From NCBI GenBank assembly GCA_037176905.1, contig JBBBWG010013112.1, positions 1 through 64,000 of the forward strand: 64,000 nt of DNA, written 5' to 3'. Position 1 is the stretch's first letter. Each line of letters begins with the position of its first letter. Source of the DNA: Azolla pinnata (lineage: Eukaryota > Streptophyta > Polypodiopsida > Salviniales > Salviniaceae). The notes under the pieces are model-generated. The model did not search any database, had not been told where the DNA came from, and saw nothing but the letters and a program-made list of their open reading frames with translations. A program made the position numbers and the translations under genes. This document shows positions 1-13,308 of the stretch, one piece after another.

Positions 1-76
1 TATAAGATCAAAACTATGCTTTAAATCCATCAAAACTATGCTTTAGAGGATTTAGAGGAGAGTTATGTTTGCTTAC

Positions 77-3000
77 AGTTATTGGTGCACGATTCATGAA
101 TGGTCTTAGGTCAATGGAAGGTATTGTTTTCATGCTATCAGATGGGTTTGGATCTTCTGTATTTTGCACTTCATCCATCCCATCTATTATCAATTTGTTC
201 ACTTCTTCTGGAAGAGATGAGAGGCCCCTATGACGAGGATTATGAGTATGATGATAGACTTGCATTTGCTTCTCAAGAATGTGTAGCTCTTCCAATGGTT
301 TCTTTCCTATATGTGCTTGTCGCATGAGATTGTAATTATTGAGCATAATAGGAGTAACTTCAATAAAGGATCTTTGTTCCAATTGAACAAGAAGTTGGTG
401 TCGAAGGATCAATCCCACAAACTGTCCCTTGGGAGATCTATGATCTCCTGAAAGCCTGAAGACTGGGAACCCGTTGTGTTGATTACTCTGTAGAACCTTT
501 ACAACTTCTGATATAGGTGCAATCTGAATGAATCATTAGTGTGAGTGCTTGACTTTGGATATATACTTTTAACTCTACATACTTGAAAAGTTTACCTCTG
601 GAAACCCAATAACATTTGGAGCCATGATATCACCAGCTGTTAACGAAATGAGCTCGCGGGGAGGTTCACTGTGTAAGAAATGTATGTATCCTACAACAAG
701 TTCATCTTCTCAAATAGTTTCCCAATAACTAAATTTTCTTTTTGAGATTTGATGCAAGGCAATCTAAATCTTATATATACCATACCTAATGCCTCCAAGT
801 CTGCTTCATATGCACCAGCAAAATGAATATGATGACTGATCCAATTGGAGATGACGATAGCAAGTATAATTGGAATTAAAAATTCAATATTTCCTGTACC
901 TTCAACTAGAATAACCACCTAATAAATAGATAAACTAATGTCATTTTCATAAACTTGTGTTCTTGGCCTCCAAGGAGTTAAAACTGACAGATTAACGATT
1001 ATAGTTTCCCAACATCCCAACTATTCAAAACTGAATTGAGCAGTGAGTGGAGACCAGCTAACAATGTTGACGCTCTCCAGTAGAAAAGTTCTTAGACTCA
1101 GTCGGATACTAAATACCATACTACCAAAAAATTAGAAAATTTGGGAATATAAACTTACTGGTTCCAATTCAGTGCCACTTTAGGTATATTTTGTCTTTTT
1201 GACAAAGCCTTTATTTACATCACTTCCATGTACAGTAAAAAGATGTCAAGTTACTGGCCCAGTTGCTAAACTCTCCAATATATTCAGTTCTCGAAACCTA
1301 ACTGCATAATGAGCAGTGAGTGGAGACCAGATAACAATGTTGACGATCTCAAATGGAAAAGGTCCTAGATTGAGTAGGATACTAAATACAATAATAACCA
1401 AAAAAATTAGAAAATATGGGAATAAACTTACTGGTTTCAAATCCAATGCCACTTTAGATATATTTTGTCTTTTTGATAAAGCCTTAGTTAACATCACATC
1501 CGTGTCGACCAATAAGATGTCAAGTTACTGGCCCAGTTGCTAAACATTCCAATATATTCAGTTCTCGAAACCTAACTGCATGATGGGCTATTGCCTTACT
1601 TGCCTTAATAATTCCCATGTGACTCTAAGCCGGCCATGAAAAAAAACTAAGTTGGACAGATCAAACCAACAATTGCCAATTTATATTTCTATAACTACCA
1701 AATGATTTTTCTTTGAGTTTCTATCAAACCAAACCAGGTATGGACCAATTTTCAGGCCTAGCATTAAATGAATTCTCAGGCCTATATATTTATTATTAGG
1801 TGAACACGAACGTTGTTGTAGACTTACATTTTCGCAATAGAAAATATGCATCCCAGCCTAAAACCCTTTCATAGATGCGATACTCACTTTCGAAATTGCT
1901 TACCACACAAACGATCAAGAACTTTGAAGGAGCATTTCAAAATCATGAGGTTTATTGAAAACTACTCACTTCAAACATGCTTCCCACACAAACGACCAAG
2001 GACTATGAAGGAGCATTTCAGAATCACAAGGTTTATCGAACAGTATAAAAACATGGAAATTCCCAATGGGAATCAATTGTGGAGCTGTGCACGGATTCAT
2101 GACCTATGAATTCTGCCACACATGCATCTTTATTGTCCAGATGTGTGGCCATCATGAAAGAGAAACGTGTAAATAGTTTGACATCAGGCTAGAAGACCCA
2201 GAAAAGTGAACTATATCTACTCATTATGTAGGTGAACTATATCTACCCAGAAACGTGTAAATAGTTTGACATCAGGCTAGAATACCCAGAAAAGTGAACT
2301 ATATCTACTCATTATGTAGGTGAACTCCATCAACACTCTTTCACAAACACAAATGAAGTATGAGATGATTATCTTCTGAAATTAGTTGTATTTTTATTTG
2401 TTATTTCTTATTAAGTGAAACCTATAGAATTTTCAATACCATTTATTTGATTGAACGCTATTACTTCATCATACTGAACCTTTCGATTATTTCTCTGAGT
2501 CACTTCATAACCATCTACAAAGGTGGTTTCAACTGCATATTAATCACCCGAAACGACCTAATCTTTAGTGTAGATCATATCCCTGCTGGTCACTAGGATT
2601 ATTTTAGAATAATCACCTGTGGCACACATCATAACCCACAAACAATAATGGAGAGCACTAACAATAAAGCCAGAACATCAATTGTCTCTGAATATGGAAA
2701 ATATACAAAAGAATTTGGCATGGCAGCAAGGAAGAATTTCTAGCTTCAGTACACATGATGATGAATTACAATAACACATACCAAGGATATTGTGGAGCGA
2801 AAGATCCCGCCCAGCATAGCTGTTGCACCTATTAGAGCATGAAGCCCAGGTTGAATATTTGCACTGCCAATAAAATTGTTTTAATCAGGTTGCATTTTGC
2901 TTCACCGTCCAGATTATCACATTTTTTAAAGAAATAAATACCTTGGAAAAATATTTTTAAAAATGGTCCCAATCAGTGATCCAAATGATGCTCCAACCTG

Positions 3001-6000
3001 AGTTAACAAACAGAAAATTAGGGCTATGCATTCAAAGGAAATGACTGTATCTTCAGATGCACTCACCATCATTGAGGGCATGAAGATACCACCAGGAGTA
3101 GCTACGCCATAGGAAAGAATGAACAATAGAAAGAAAGAGCACGCATATATAGTCAAGCTTCTAACAGTGAAGTATGTCTCACTTGAGCTCCCAAGTTGTA
3201 GAAGATGTGTGATCGTCTGCTTAGTTGAATATTTCAAGTTTCAAGGCAAACAAAAACTGGCATTCGATCAATTTTCTTTACAATAGACAGTAAGATTCTT
3301 AACAGGTCCATTGATTGTTCAGGTCTACAAAGAAAAGTGACAAAGTTGATTGAATCCCATAAATATACAAGTGTTACTTTGGTATACTGATGTCCTCTCA
3401 TATACGTGGTAGGTGTAAAAAAGTGAAACCACGGAAACAGACACAGGATTCGAAACACAAAATTGCTACTGAGATAACATTGTACAGTGAAATTATGTAC
3501 CTGATGTGGCACTGCAAAGAATAAAGTTGCCAAATCATTGTATACTTTCCCCTCCGACCCCTGTTCACAGTTGTACGTAAACCAGAAGTCTGTGTCACTG
3601 TCACTGTTTACATATCATGTTATCAAATTATTGAGAGTTGAAAAAAAAGAAATAAATTTAGGACATAGTTCTCAAGACGCGTACTTAGAACTCAACTTAC
3701 TCTTCTGGAAGTTCTTGACAGCGTCCAAAGAACAATGGCAAAGTGAAAATTATAGTTACACACAAAAATGTGAGAATGCAGGCTTCAAGTAACCTAAAAA
3801 GGAGAAAGAAGAACACTTAGACAGAGAACTTGTATTATCTTTTCTTGGGTACTAAAATAGTAGACCTTGCAATATGGTGTGATGCTGATGGCCGTATACG
3901 ATTCAACCACCCATGAGAAATGTTCACTAAGGCTCCAAGAAATCCAGCACCAATACTTGTGATTATGAATAGAGGTAAATCATAAATGGTGAAATCTGGC
4001 TGCCAAGAACAAAACAAATTATATCCACGTATGTTCAGAACCTCATGCTTGAATTGAAAGACAACCATAGAAAATCAGAAGAACCTCAAGTCCTTGAAGT
4101 GATAAGGTTCCTGGGACAGAGAATGAGAATGCTCTGCATCACAATGAGTACACTGCTGAATGTAAGGCTTCAGCAAACAAATCATCAATCAATACAGTAC
4201 AGCAAATCAAATTCTACACATTTCAGAATTTCATGGATATACCTTTGCGATAGCCATGACAAAGTCAGTGTCGCTACTGTTGTGCATACTAGTGATCGCC
4301 ACATCACCTAAAACTAATCTGTTAGCATTTTTCTATTCTAAATTGTGAAACGCCCAACACTTTAAGTAAATGGCTCTACCTTCCTCGACCAAAAGCTTGA
4401 AGTTTCCTCAAATGAATAAAGGACACCACCTACAGGAGCACCGAATGCTGCAGCCAAGCTACACAGAATGGCGATAAAAAGTAATAAGTAAGATTTGCAT
4501 ATCTTTATTTAAGATTTTTTATAACATTCTATATAATTACCCTGCTGCAGCCCCAGCTGAAATGAACTCCCGGCGATCTTTATCAGTATAAATATCCTGG
4601 TCATAAAACAATGTTGGTAAAAAAATCCTTCAAACTTTGAAATTGTAGAAAATTCATAATTGGATGCTCACTCACAAATGGTAAAGGGTTTCCAAAGCAT
4701 CTTCCAGAAAGCGCTGCCTTATGTTTGTTGAATGGCTCAAAACCACAGTGCACCCAGGTTAAAGTAGAAGCAACAGCTGCACCAACATGCACCATAGGAC
4801 CTTCTTGGCCAATCTGTATACAAATACAAAGAGCTAAGCTAAATGAAATTTTTTGTGCAGATATTAAATGTTTTTAGATAGATCTAACTTTTATCAAATA
4901 GCTCGATCCTGCTTTATATTAATTGATTAAGATACAATCAGCCTATACTGGATTCAAGCAGAATTTTTATCTATATGTTGATTTTCTCAAAAGTAACTAT
5001 ATATAACCAGTGAAAAGTACGTAAATCTAGCAGAGAATGACGTGACTAATCTGCATACCCACTAGTATGCCTTATCTGGTAACGAGCATCATACGACAGT
5101 ACTTTAAGCCATGATTACTTATTAGCATCAGAATTAAAGACCTACCCATGCACACTTGCTATCTGCGTTTGATGACACAACTCATAGCCATGTCTGAATT
5201 TATGATTAGAAAAATGGCCTATTCATTAGAATAAATGGTTTTCAATTGTGAAAACACAGATATTTTTCATATTTCCAATAATATGCACAGACGTCTACCC
5301 CCAACAATTTGAATAGTGAGCATATTCACCTTTTTCAAACTATGCATAATTTTGCCTATGGTACAATGTTCACAAAAGAACACAATGACATGTGAGTAGC
5401 ATAAGAATCTCGTCATTTACTTATCCGGAATAGTTTCAGGCATTGGGCCAAAGCCATCCCAACTCTGGATCACAGTAGTATAGCATTTTTCTGAACCAGG
5501 AACTAGTGGTTCTTCTTCTACTGTAGCCCACAATATACCTTCTCTTCCTTCCTTTAATAATTTATGCTGATAGAGAAATTTTGTTGTGTAGAGAGTGTAC
5601 TGGAATCATGAGAAAATGTGAGCACAAAGTTAATGCGCCTGATTGGTCTTGCTCAAACTGAGATATCATATTGCGGAGTTTAACATATTCCACTTTATGC
5701 AAGACACATTTCTATGTAATGAATATAGAGAATAATTCACACATAAAAACTGCCAACAATCACAGAAGCCAAGCAGAATTGCAGGACTGCAGAATGTTGG
5801 ACATTTGACAAGAGTTATAAAGAATGAATAAATAAGGAAACAGCTAAGAAAGCATAAATAAATAGAACATCCCTACATAAAGAAACCAGTAATTGCGGTT
5901 GCAATCTGACAACAAAGGTTTGAAGGCGAAAACTAATACTTGATTGTGTCCTATTTCAAAGATGATTCAATATTCTCTTAGAATAGCAATTAAGGTGTGT

Positions 6001-9000
6001 AACCCTTCATGTAAATTCGGTTAAGAACATCTCAAGCATATTGGGACATGTAAGTGTGTCAGAAGCTCCACCCAAGACAGAAATTTTGCCTGTGTTTATA
6101 CATAATTATTTTAACTGACTCTACACAATGGAGAAAAGTTTTTAACTTACTGGTAATCCTGAAGATATAGTACAAATTGTTCCGAAGATCTATCAAAAAA
6201 CAAAAACAAATGTTTCCATTCAAATTCTAGCAAAATTTGACTATTGAAAGAAGAAACTACTTGAATCAATTTATAGATTAGATCACAACCTTTGTCACAA
6301 GTGTCCTTACTCCTAAGAGGTCAGGGATCTCATTTCCATTCAGATAAGCCATGACGAGTGTTACCTGCATTTATAGATAAACATCGTATATGAACCTCAA
6401 CAAACTTCATATTGTTTTTCTATATAAAATGTGTGTATAAGAGTGCAGATTTGAAGCAAGATTAGACTGTGAAGATAGCTGTATTGCATACCCCACCAGA
6501 AGCCGCAGCTGGAGCCCAATACAATACTAGACAACTTGAGAGGAACACCAACAAAATGCTGAAAACTGCATATCCCACAAAGGAAATCCAAAGCCCATAC
6601 TCTATAGTACTCTCTGTCCACGTCCTCTGAAGAAAATTTAACAAGTATCTAAGTATAGCTGGTAATGGTTCTGAAAAGAAGCGAAACCATGTGTTTAATC
6701 TTCAAATTACTTACTTTGTAATCTATTATAACCTCTTGGGAATATGATACGAGATATGCCATGCATCCTGTTGAATAGGGAATAATAAATATAAGAAAAC
6801 ATTTTCTTGTTTATAACTTGAGCTGCCATTAAAATGTGCTACGTCAGTTTATACAGCATAGGCAAAAGAAAGCAGCTCCGTATAGCATGCTTGGCAATGT
6901 ACCAGCTATTTCAGAATCTCAATACTAGATATTCAAACGTGACATTTAGTTTTCAGAAAATTAATTCTATAGAGGGAAACTTGAATATCTGATTACATGT
7001 TAAAGAACATTAGGAAAGCATTGGCTTCATTCAATACCACCAGAAAAAGAGCTGCAATTAAATTTACAGACATCATACTGTAGTTGTGATCTTATGTGTC
7101 CTTGAGGTTTTGTGTTGGTGCAAGTGTGGAAGACTTTTAAGTTTTTCTTCATCATAAAAACATTCAAGTTTCTGATCGAAACCATCCACACTAACACTAT
7201 TCTCAAAAGTGTACATCAATACTGCGGCCAGATGATGTATTACTATCGTGCGGTTGCCATAAAGGATCTAGTGTTTGTGTTCATTGTAAAGTGCAACACG
7301 TTTATATTTAACATGTATTTCTAGCCATAATGTCCTAAGCTTTTTACCTTCCACAATCACCCAGAAAGTTTGAAAGGTACCATCATCGCCTTGTAAAAGG
7401 CATGGAAACAGATTAACAATAACAGGATACTCGTAAGTAACAACATTTATGCAGAGTAGTTCGTCGTTGTCAATGTTGATAAACTACTGAGATTGTTGAA
7501 ACTTGGTTGATTGTATCTAAGGGCATGGTCTCATACTTGTCCACCCATTGGTATTTCTTTATTTTATATCATCTCAATTAGACGAGTCCTGAGCTTTGGT
7601 ATATAGTATATAATAAGCAATCCTATAATCTACCAAAAGGGAATGCATGCTTACCGACTAGACATCCAATAAGTACCGTTATAGTCCATTTGGTGAGAGT
7701 AAGTCCAGTATACCTGCATTGAGAGGAGAGGATGGCCACCATAAGAACCACATATCAATATGCATACCCAGAATCTAAACGTGGCGCTATATGTTTTCCC
7801 ATTTATAGTGCATTGACCTCTGGGACTCTATTTCTTGAGACGTTTCTAGATCAAGTGTTAGCCTCTGGGCCTTATGCAATTCATAACCACTTAAACGTTA
7901 ATTCATGATTGTACATTGCTTCTGACTAATTCTTCTGTTTTCAGCCATGATCGCTTGCTTTCATTTGCTGTCTTTATATTGATGATAATTATTTCAATTT
8001 GATTGATTTTATGACTAGATCTGTATGTAAGATGTCACTCATAGGCCATTCTGGCCCCTTGAAAGATGTTCAATATATTTCTATGCCTTTCAGTTCTGAT
8101 GAAAGCTACTAGCTCCATCTTGATGCCGCTAGGCCTTGTACTATTGACCATTATTAATCTTATTTCAAAGATTTTCTTCACTGCATCTCGATACTTTCAG
8201 ATGTGGATGCTCTAACTAGTAGCTACAATCCATTTAATTTGATGAGTTCTTGTGGATAAATCTTTATTGTTAATCATAATTAGTTCGACCTAATGTCTGC
8301 TATCAGTTGAACTGCTTTAATTTGCTATCCTAAAAGTGGTTTGTCATTGTTAATATACATGCACACATATATGCATACATACATACATGTATATACTTCA
8401 TTTGCAATAATAAGCATTCCAGAATTTATATCAGAAGGAGGGGAAAAGAAGAACTAAGATAAGGGGCAATTGCAGCCGCATTGTAATCAAAAGACACGGG
8501 CAACCATGGTATATATCATCAGTCAGGCATTCTGTAGTCCTCCAAAATGAGGTTAGGATACAAAAAACGAGCAACTTTTCTACTGAGTGTCTAATCCTAG
8601 ATCAAATTAATCATAAAAAAACTCTCTTTTGAGATTAGTTTTATTGAGGCTCGATTACGTTACCCATAAACCTTTCTCTTCTGAGGTTTTTTGGCCAGCT
8701 CTGCATGTACAATGCTATTGATGAGATCATAATCCAAACTTTCAATGGTGGGTTCAGTAGAACCAGCATCCATATCAGATTCTTCCTTGACACAAGATAC
8801 ATCACCACCATTATTTATCCAAACATTATTGTTGGCATTCTTGATACAAGATCTGTTAGCAACATTAGTCTTGACATCGTGGAAATTATCTTCATCCTGA
8901 TCAATAATGGTATTGTCATCGTAATCATCACCACCGCCGACATAATCACCGTCATCGTAACCATCGGCATCGCCATCACCACCATCGCCATCATATTCCA

Positions 9001-9124
9001 AAACATCAGAGACATCTTCTTGCGCAATCGTACTAGGCGAGGCCAAGTCAGATCTACTCTCCCGACGAAGCAAGGGGCTCTCGACATCGAATTCTACGGA
9101 GCGAGAGCTGCGGCTCTTTTCCAT
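77..9124 (-). CDS. CLC: CLC-6/7-type chloride/proton antiporter (3' end outside window)
   Basis: Endomembrane CLC anion transporter, predicted to exchange chloride for protons in vacuole- or lysosome-like compartments. I resolved 20 exons joined by GT-AG introns in consistent phase: 8664-9124, 7655-7713, 6715-6767, 6492-6626, 6290-6364, 6151-6189, 4676-4813, 4541-4596, 4380-4458, 4243-4307, 4085-4133, 3866-3999, 3701-3793, 3501-3597, 3067-3216, 2942-2997, 2782-2863, 786-918, 596-690, 77-523, giving about 832 residues. Visible motifs: ESLDYD in the N-terminus, GQEGP (gating Glu about 278), GAPVGG then SFEETSSFW (proton Glu about 357), GGIFMP, and the CBS motif HNGFPV. Having both glutamates predicts an exchanger rather than a channel. 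The text resembles animal CLC-7 more than Arabidopsis CLC-d. The usual GSGIP filter reads ASGGV. The last CBS residues lie to the left of position 1. Exon 11 (4085-4133) is the least certain. The family call is secure. Confidence 0.9.
1038..1583. repeat. Two tandem copies of a ~273-bp unit in CLC intron 17
   Basis: Two diverged copies start at about 1038 and 1311. Both contain gagcagtgagtggagacca near their start and end in a stretch reading cagttctcgaaacctaactg. They lie wholly inside the 1.86-kb intron between the exons at 2782-2863 and 786-918. The protein continues smoothly across this intron, so no exon is missing here. No coding or transposon signature seen. Confidence 0.85.
1895..2330. 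repeat. Two short tandem duplications in CLC intron 17
   Basis: A unit of about 81 bp occurs twice between 1895 and 2045 (shared core cgatttgaaggagcatttca-like, with cacacaaacga at each start). A second unit of about 85 bp, starting gaaacgtgtaaatagtttga, occurs twice between 2160 and 2330 and is nearly identical. Both are simple local duplications in intron sequence. Confidence 0.8.
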
Positions 9125-12100
9125 GGGGGATGGAGCTGATGGGGGAAGAAGGGAACCAATCGGGGGAGAGCGGCAGCTTGGGATTGCCGACGTCCGGGAA
9201 GTGGATGAGGAGGGTGAAGCAGATCAACTCATCAAAGGCAAACGGGGACACGATGCGAGGGGGCAGGGATTTCGAAACCAAAGCACGACGGGGTTCGGGT
9301 GAACAAAAAGGCGATATGAAAGAGGCATACAAAACACGGATGCAGCAGAGAAAGGGGAGAGAAAAAGAGAGAGAAAAGTCGGACCTGAGCGGGATCGACG
9401 TGACTCGTCAGGGCTCGTGAGCTGCTTCGCTGTCTGTCTGTCTGTCTGTCTGTCTGTTCTCTCCCTCCTCCTCCTCGTCGTCGTCGTCGTCGTCGTCGTC
9501 TGCAGAGATCATCAGATCGAAGAAGATTCCTTCACTGTGTGCTCTCCATGGGTCCCTCTTTTCCTCTGAATTTTGGTTTATTTCCAAAACTACCCCTCGC
9601 CTTCTTCTTTCTTCTTTCTTCTTCTTCTTTCTTCTTTCTTCTTTCTTCTGTCTTCTTCTTGTCTTCTCTCTTTTGCAGTTCTCTATTCCCACAGGAAAGA
9701 AAATCTTTCATTTCTTGCTCTGATCTGCTCCCCCCAAGAAAGCTCTTTTTTTCCTTTTGCGATTATCTTCGCCGTGCGTTCCTTTTGCATGCATATTCGC
9801 TTGCAAACTGGCCTCGAACTTCGATCGATCGCTTCTCGTACACGAGGACAATGATGATGATGATGACGACGACGACGACGACGACGATGATTCGCGAATT
9901 GAGCAATGGGGGGAAGAAAGTAATAGCAGCATCGCATCAAGTGGGAGGAGGGGGAAAAAGAAAACCATTTGCAACTCTCGATCGTCCGCGTGTGCATTTA
10001 TCTGCATTTTGTTTCGCTTTGAGCGCTCGATGTGTTGGGGTATTATTGTGGGATGAGATCGTGGCCTGTTGCTACGGAGCGAGGGGGGCGGAATTTCTCT
10101 AAGAAAATGTCAGATGGAATAGATGGATCGATCGAAGCAACATTATAACTACACAACGAGCTCTACGTGCTCTCGCTGAGTGTTGACGTGGCATTAGGAG
10201 AACAATCGTGCGATTAGTTGAATATATTGCTAGAGGAAGCCGGTGGGGTAAGGACAATGAAACGCTTGGCATTGGAATTGGAAATGTGGTTTGAGGATCG
10301 TTACAGTCATCAGATGGAAATGGATGATGGGATTGGACATGTGACTAGATTTTAGTTAAAGCGTGAATTGTCGGTGGAGATTTAACATTGTCATTAATCA
10401 TTGGATCGTGTCTTCATCGAGCCTTTTTCTACACCAAGCCAAATGTTTTTGGTGACTTGTAGACTCTAATACGACGCTGAACTTTTCTCTCGACCATCAA
10501 AGCTGTTCACGGTGGCTAATATGTCCATCGGCAAGTGATATCATGATCAAAGTGCATTAATTTTTCCTTGATTTATTTATGCATACATTTGGATATCCAC
10601 ATCACTTAGTAACTTGAGTTGGTAAATAAGCGGACAGTTTGTCGCTGTGCAACTCAGGCCACCACAATAAAATCACAAGAGATCGCTCAACATTGTTCCT
10701 TTTTGGGCTTCAAGCAAGGCGCTCGATGGCGCGAAATGTCGAGCTGCGTCAATGTGGGCCTACAAATCGAAGCGATCAATCGATCAATCAATGGCATTCA
10801 TTGTTGATCACCGCCGCTGCCCATCATCGACGATTCTCGCAGTCGGACATGGTAGTCTTCAGGCACCACTCCATTCCTCACTCAATCCTTGATGCCGAAT
10901 GGCCCGAAGGAATTTCGGAATGTTCGGAAACTGGCTCAAAGGCTAGATTTGTTTTTGTAAATTCCTCAAATCCTCACAATTCCTGGTTTAATCCGATTTC
11001 CATTTTCGGTGCACGGCGATCCTCCGATCACGCTCTGTCTTCAGGAAGCACTCGATTCCTCACTCAAACCCTAATGTTGGTCGATCCAGAGGAATTCTGG
11101 AATCTTTTTTTCCTTCTCTTTCTGATTCATACAATGCTGGTTTTCTTGAATCTTCAAAAATTGGTCTCGAAGGCCATTTCTGTAAATTCCTCAAACGCTC
11201 ACAATTCCTGGTTTCTTCTGATTCACATCTTCGGCCATGGCGATGCTCCGATCGCGCTCTCCTCCGCCTCCGACTCTACTCTGAAAGCAGCAGCTGATCC
11301 TGGTGCGATCCGATCCGATCCCCTGCCACGAAGAAGAAGCAGCACGTATGTATGTGTCCTTTCTCCCCTCCTGCGCCATTCGCTCCTGTTTTTTTTCTTT
11401 TGTTCTGCTCCTCCTCCTCCTCCTCCTCCTCCTCCTTCTCCTGGCTTTTACCCTCCGCGTCCTCTCCTTCTTCCTAGTCCAAATTCTATCCGGGTCTCAG
11501 CACGAAGCCCACTTGTTGCGTACGAATTCCGCTATTTGTCATGTGTGTAGGACTCCAGCCATTGAATTTCTTCATCATCGTTATCTCGACCATCGTCCAG
11601 GAAAGGGTGAATGGTGGAGAATATATTGGTGCACGAACCACGAGACGTGGATCATATCCTATGATGCGTGCTCCATGGATGATAATGTGGTAAATAATCA
11701 ATGCTACATGACCTGTGGTAAATAAGCTAGGTGCATCAGCGATGGTAAATAAGGATTTGTGCATGATCCTGGTCAGGAAAACGACCTGCGGTGCATTATC
11801 CATGGTCTGTTTGTTGTACATGACACATGATCCAGGTGATGCGCCTTCTGGACTACGTACCTTGACATTGAATTAACTTTATGATTGGTGTTTTACAAGA
11901 GTTGATGATTTATCTGTTTCGGTTTGTGACCTTTCAAAATCCTTTTTTTCTTTCTCCTTTTGAGAAGAGAACCTGGTAACTTCACTTGTCTGTGCCCGGT
12001 CTTTGAAGAAGAAGGGAATCTCAGTATCTCTTTATTCTCTTGCCTGCGTGCTAGTTTTCATATGTTCTGCTTTAGTCCCCGCTTTTGTCCCTGTCTGGGA

Positions 12101-13308
12101 GAAGGTATTGGGGATCATTCTGAAATAGAAAATTAGAAGTGTTCAGTCAAAACTCATTTTGTTAATGTATCCATTCATTCTATCTATTGGAAAAACATGG
12201 GATGTATTTCCACAATGAATCATGTCGACTCTTTCAGACACTTGGTTTGCCAAGTCCACAGGAAACTGAAAGAACACATTGAAGTGTATGGAGATGGATA
12301 ATTCGGGTGCTCAATCTCATCCTTCTATAGTGATAGCGAAAAAAACAAGGCACCTGTGTGTACTTGCATTCGATGTCAAGTTGTTCGGCCTCTCTCTTTG
12401 TCGTCGATACTGATATGTTATCAAATTTCTCAAGAATGTGTATTACAGGTTGCTTACTTAAGAAGATTGTTTTAACTTGATGTTTAGCACCTGCAGAATT
12501 ATCAAGAATGTTATTACTATGTCATTATAGGTTATTGATGTTTACTGAAAGGTCTTTTAAGTTTTCAAACGGTACATGCTATTAGGATGTCTCAAGAGAT
12601 CAAGCATCATAGTACTTATTTTCGTCTTCTCCAGAGACACTGAAACAAAATCATGATTCTTCTTTGTTCTTCAGCATTGACGTCTCCTTCCGAAGCTTAA
12701 CTTGCGTTCTTCTTCATCAACGTATTGTATGATTCCATGTCAAGAAAGCTGTAATATGCTGCAGAGGCTCTGCTCTCTCCAGGTAACTGAGAATCTGGCA
12801 TGATGTACTTCTAGGGACTAAATAAATAACATGCAGAAATTAGAAATTTCATTTAGCAAAGTCTAGTAGTGTGTGAAAAGGACTGCTCTTTGTGTATTAT
12901 TATCCATCTAACCATTGTTTATCTTTAGCTCTTCTTCCTCCTTGTTGTGGTTTTGATTATTTATTGATTTGATCCTTCTCTCCCTTCTGCTCTTTCTCCC
13001 ATTTGACTTAATAGACTGATCTTCTCTCCCTCAAAGATTGAACTCGTTTATATATATGTCATTATGAACTGATGTCCAAGTTCATTTATCTATTAGGTTT
13101 GGATTCATTGACACAATTTTAAGTGCTGATTGTTATATTCAAGAACTTCTTTGTTAACATTATATATTCTTTATAATATAAAAATGTGATACTGTGCTGG
13201 CTCGAAACAGTAATTCATTCTGTTATTGAGTCAATGTTTTATGAAAAGGAAGATTGTCATTTTTCAGGCAAATGCATGAAGGGTTTTCCTCACACATAGA
13301 AATCGTAG
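9125..13308. other. Divergent spacer between CLC and PEX2
   Basis: This 4.2-kb stretch separates the CLC start (9124, minus) from the PEX2 start (13309, plus) and should hold both promoters and 5' UTRs. It contains CTGT and CGT/CTC runs at 9430-9500, CTT-rich runs at 9598-9670, GAT/GAC triplets at 9850-9892 and CTC triplets at 11405-11435. Open frames across 9540-10100 and 10639-11550 follow these simple repeats and show no domain, so I do not call them genes. A possible 5' UTR donor (CAG|GTAACT) lies near 12780. An acceptor (TTTTCAG) at about 13261-13267 opens the exon that carries the PEX2 start. Confidence 0.6.
10945..11830. repeat. Leader-like repeat shared with the GNA1 upstream region
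   Basis: Two local copies begin with gtaaattcctcaaa and acaattcctggtt (about 10957 and 11180). Each is followed by a stretch around ggcgatcctccgatc or ggcgatgctccgatcg. Downstream, 11630-11830 is rich in degenerate tgcatgatcc, ccatgg and gtggtaaataa words. A third relative of the same order (ctgtaaattcctcaacctcg, then catgatccatggtgc words) lies at 20345-20900 upstream of GNA1. This looks like a duplicated upstream or 5' UTR module. Confidence 0.55.

Noticed and set aside
10639-11550. 303-codon plus-strand frame upstream of PEX2
   Set aside because: No domain, built from the leader-like repeat and CTC triplets, no clear start context. More likely promoter or 5' UTR sequence.
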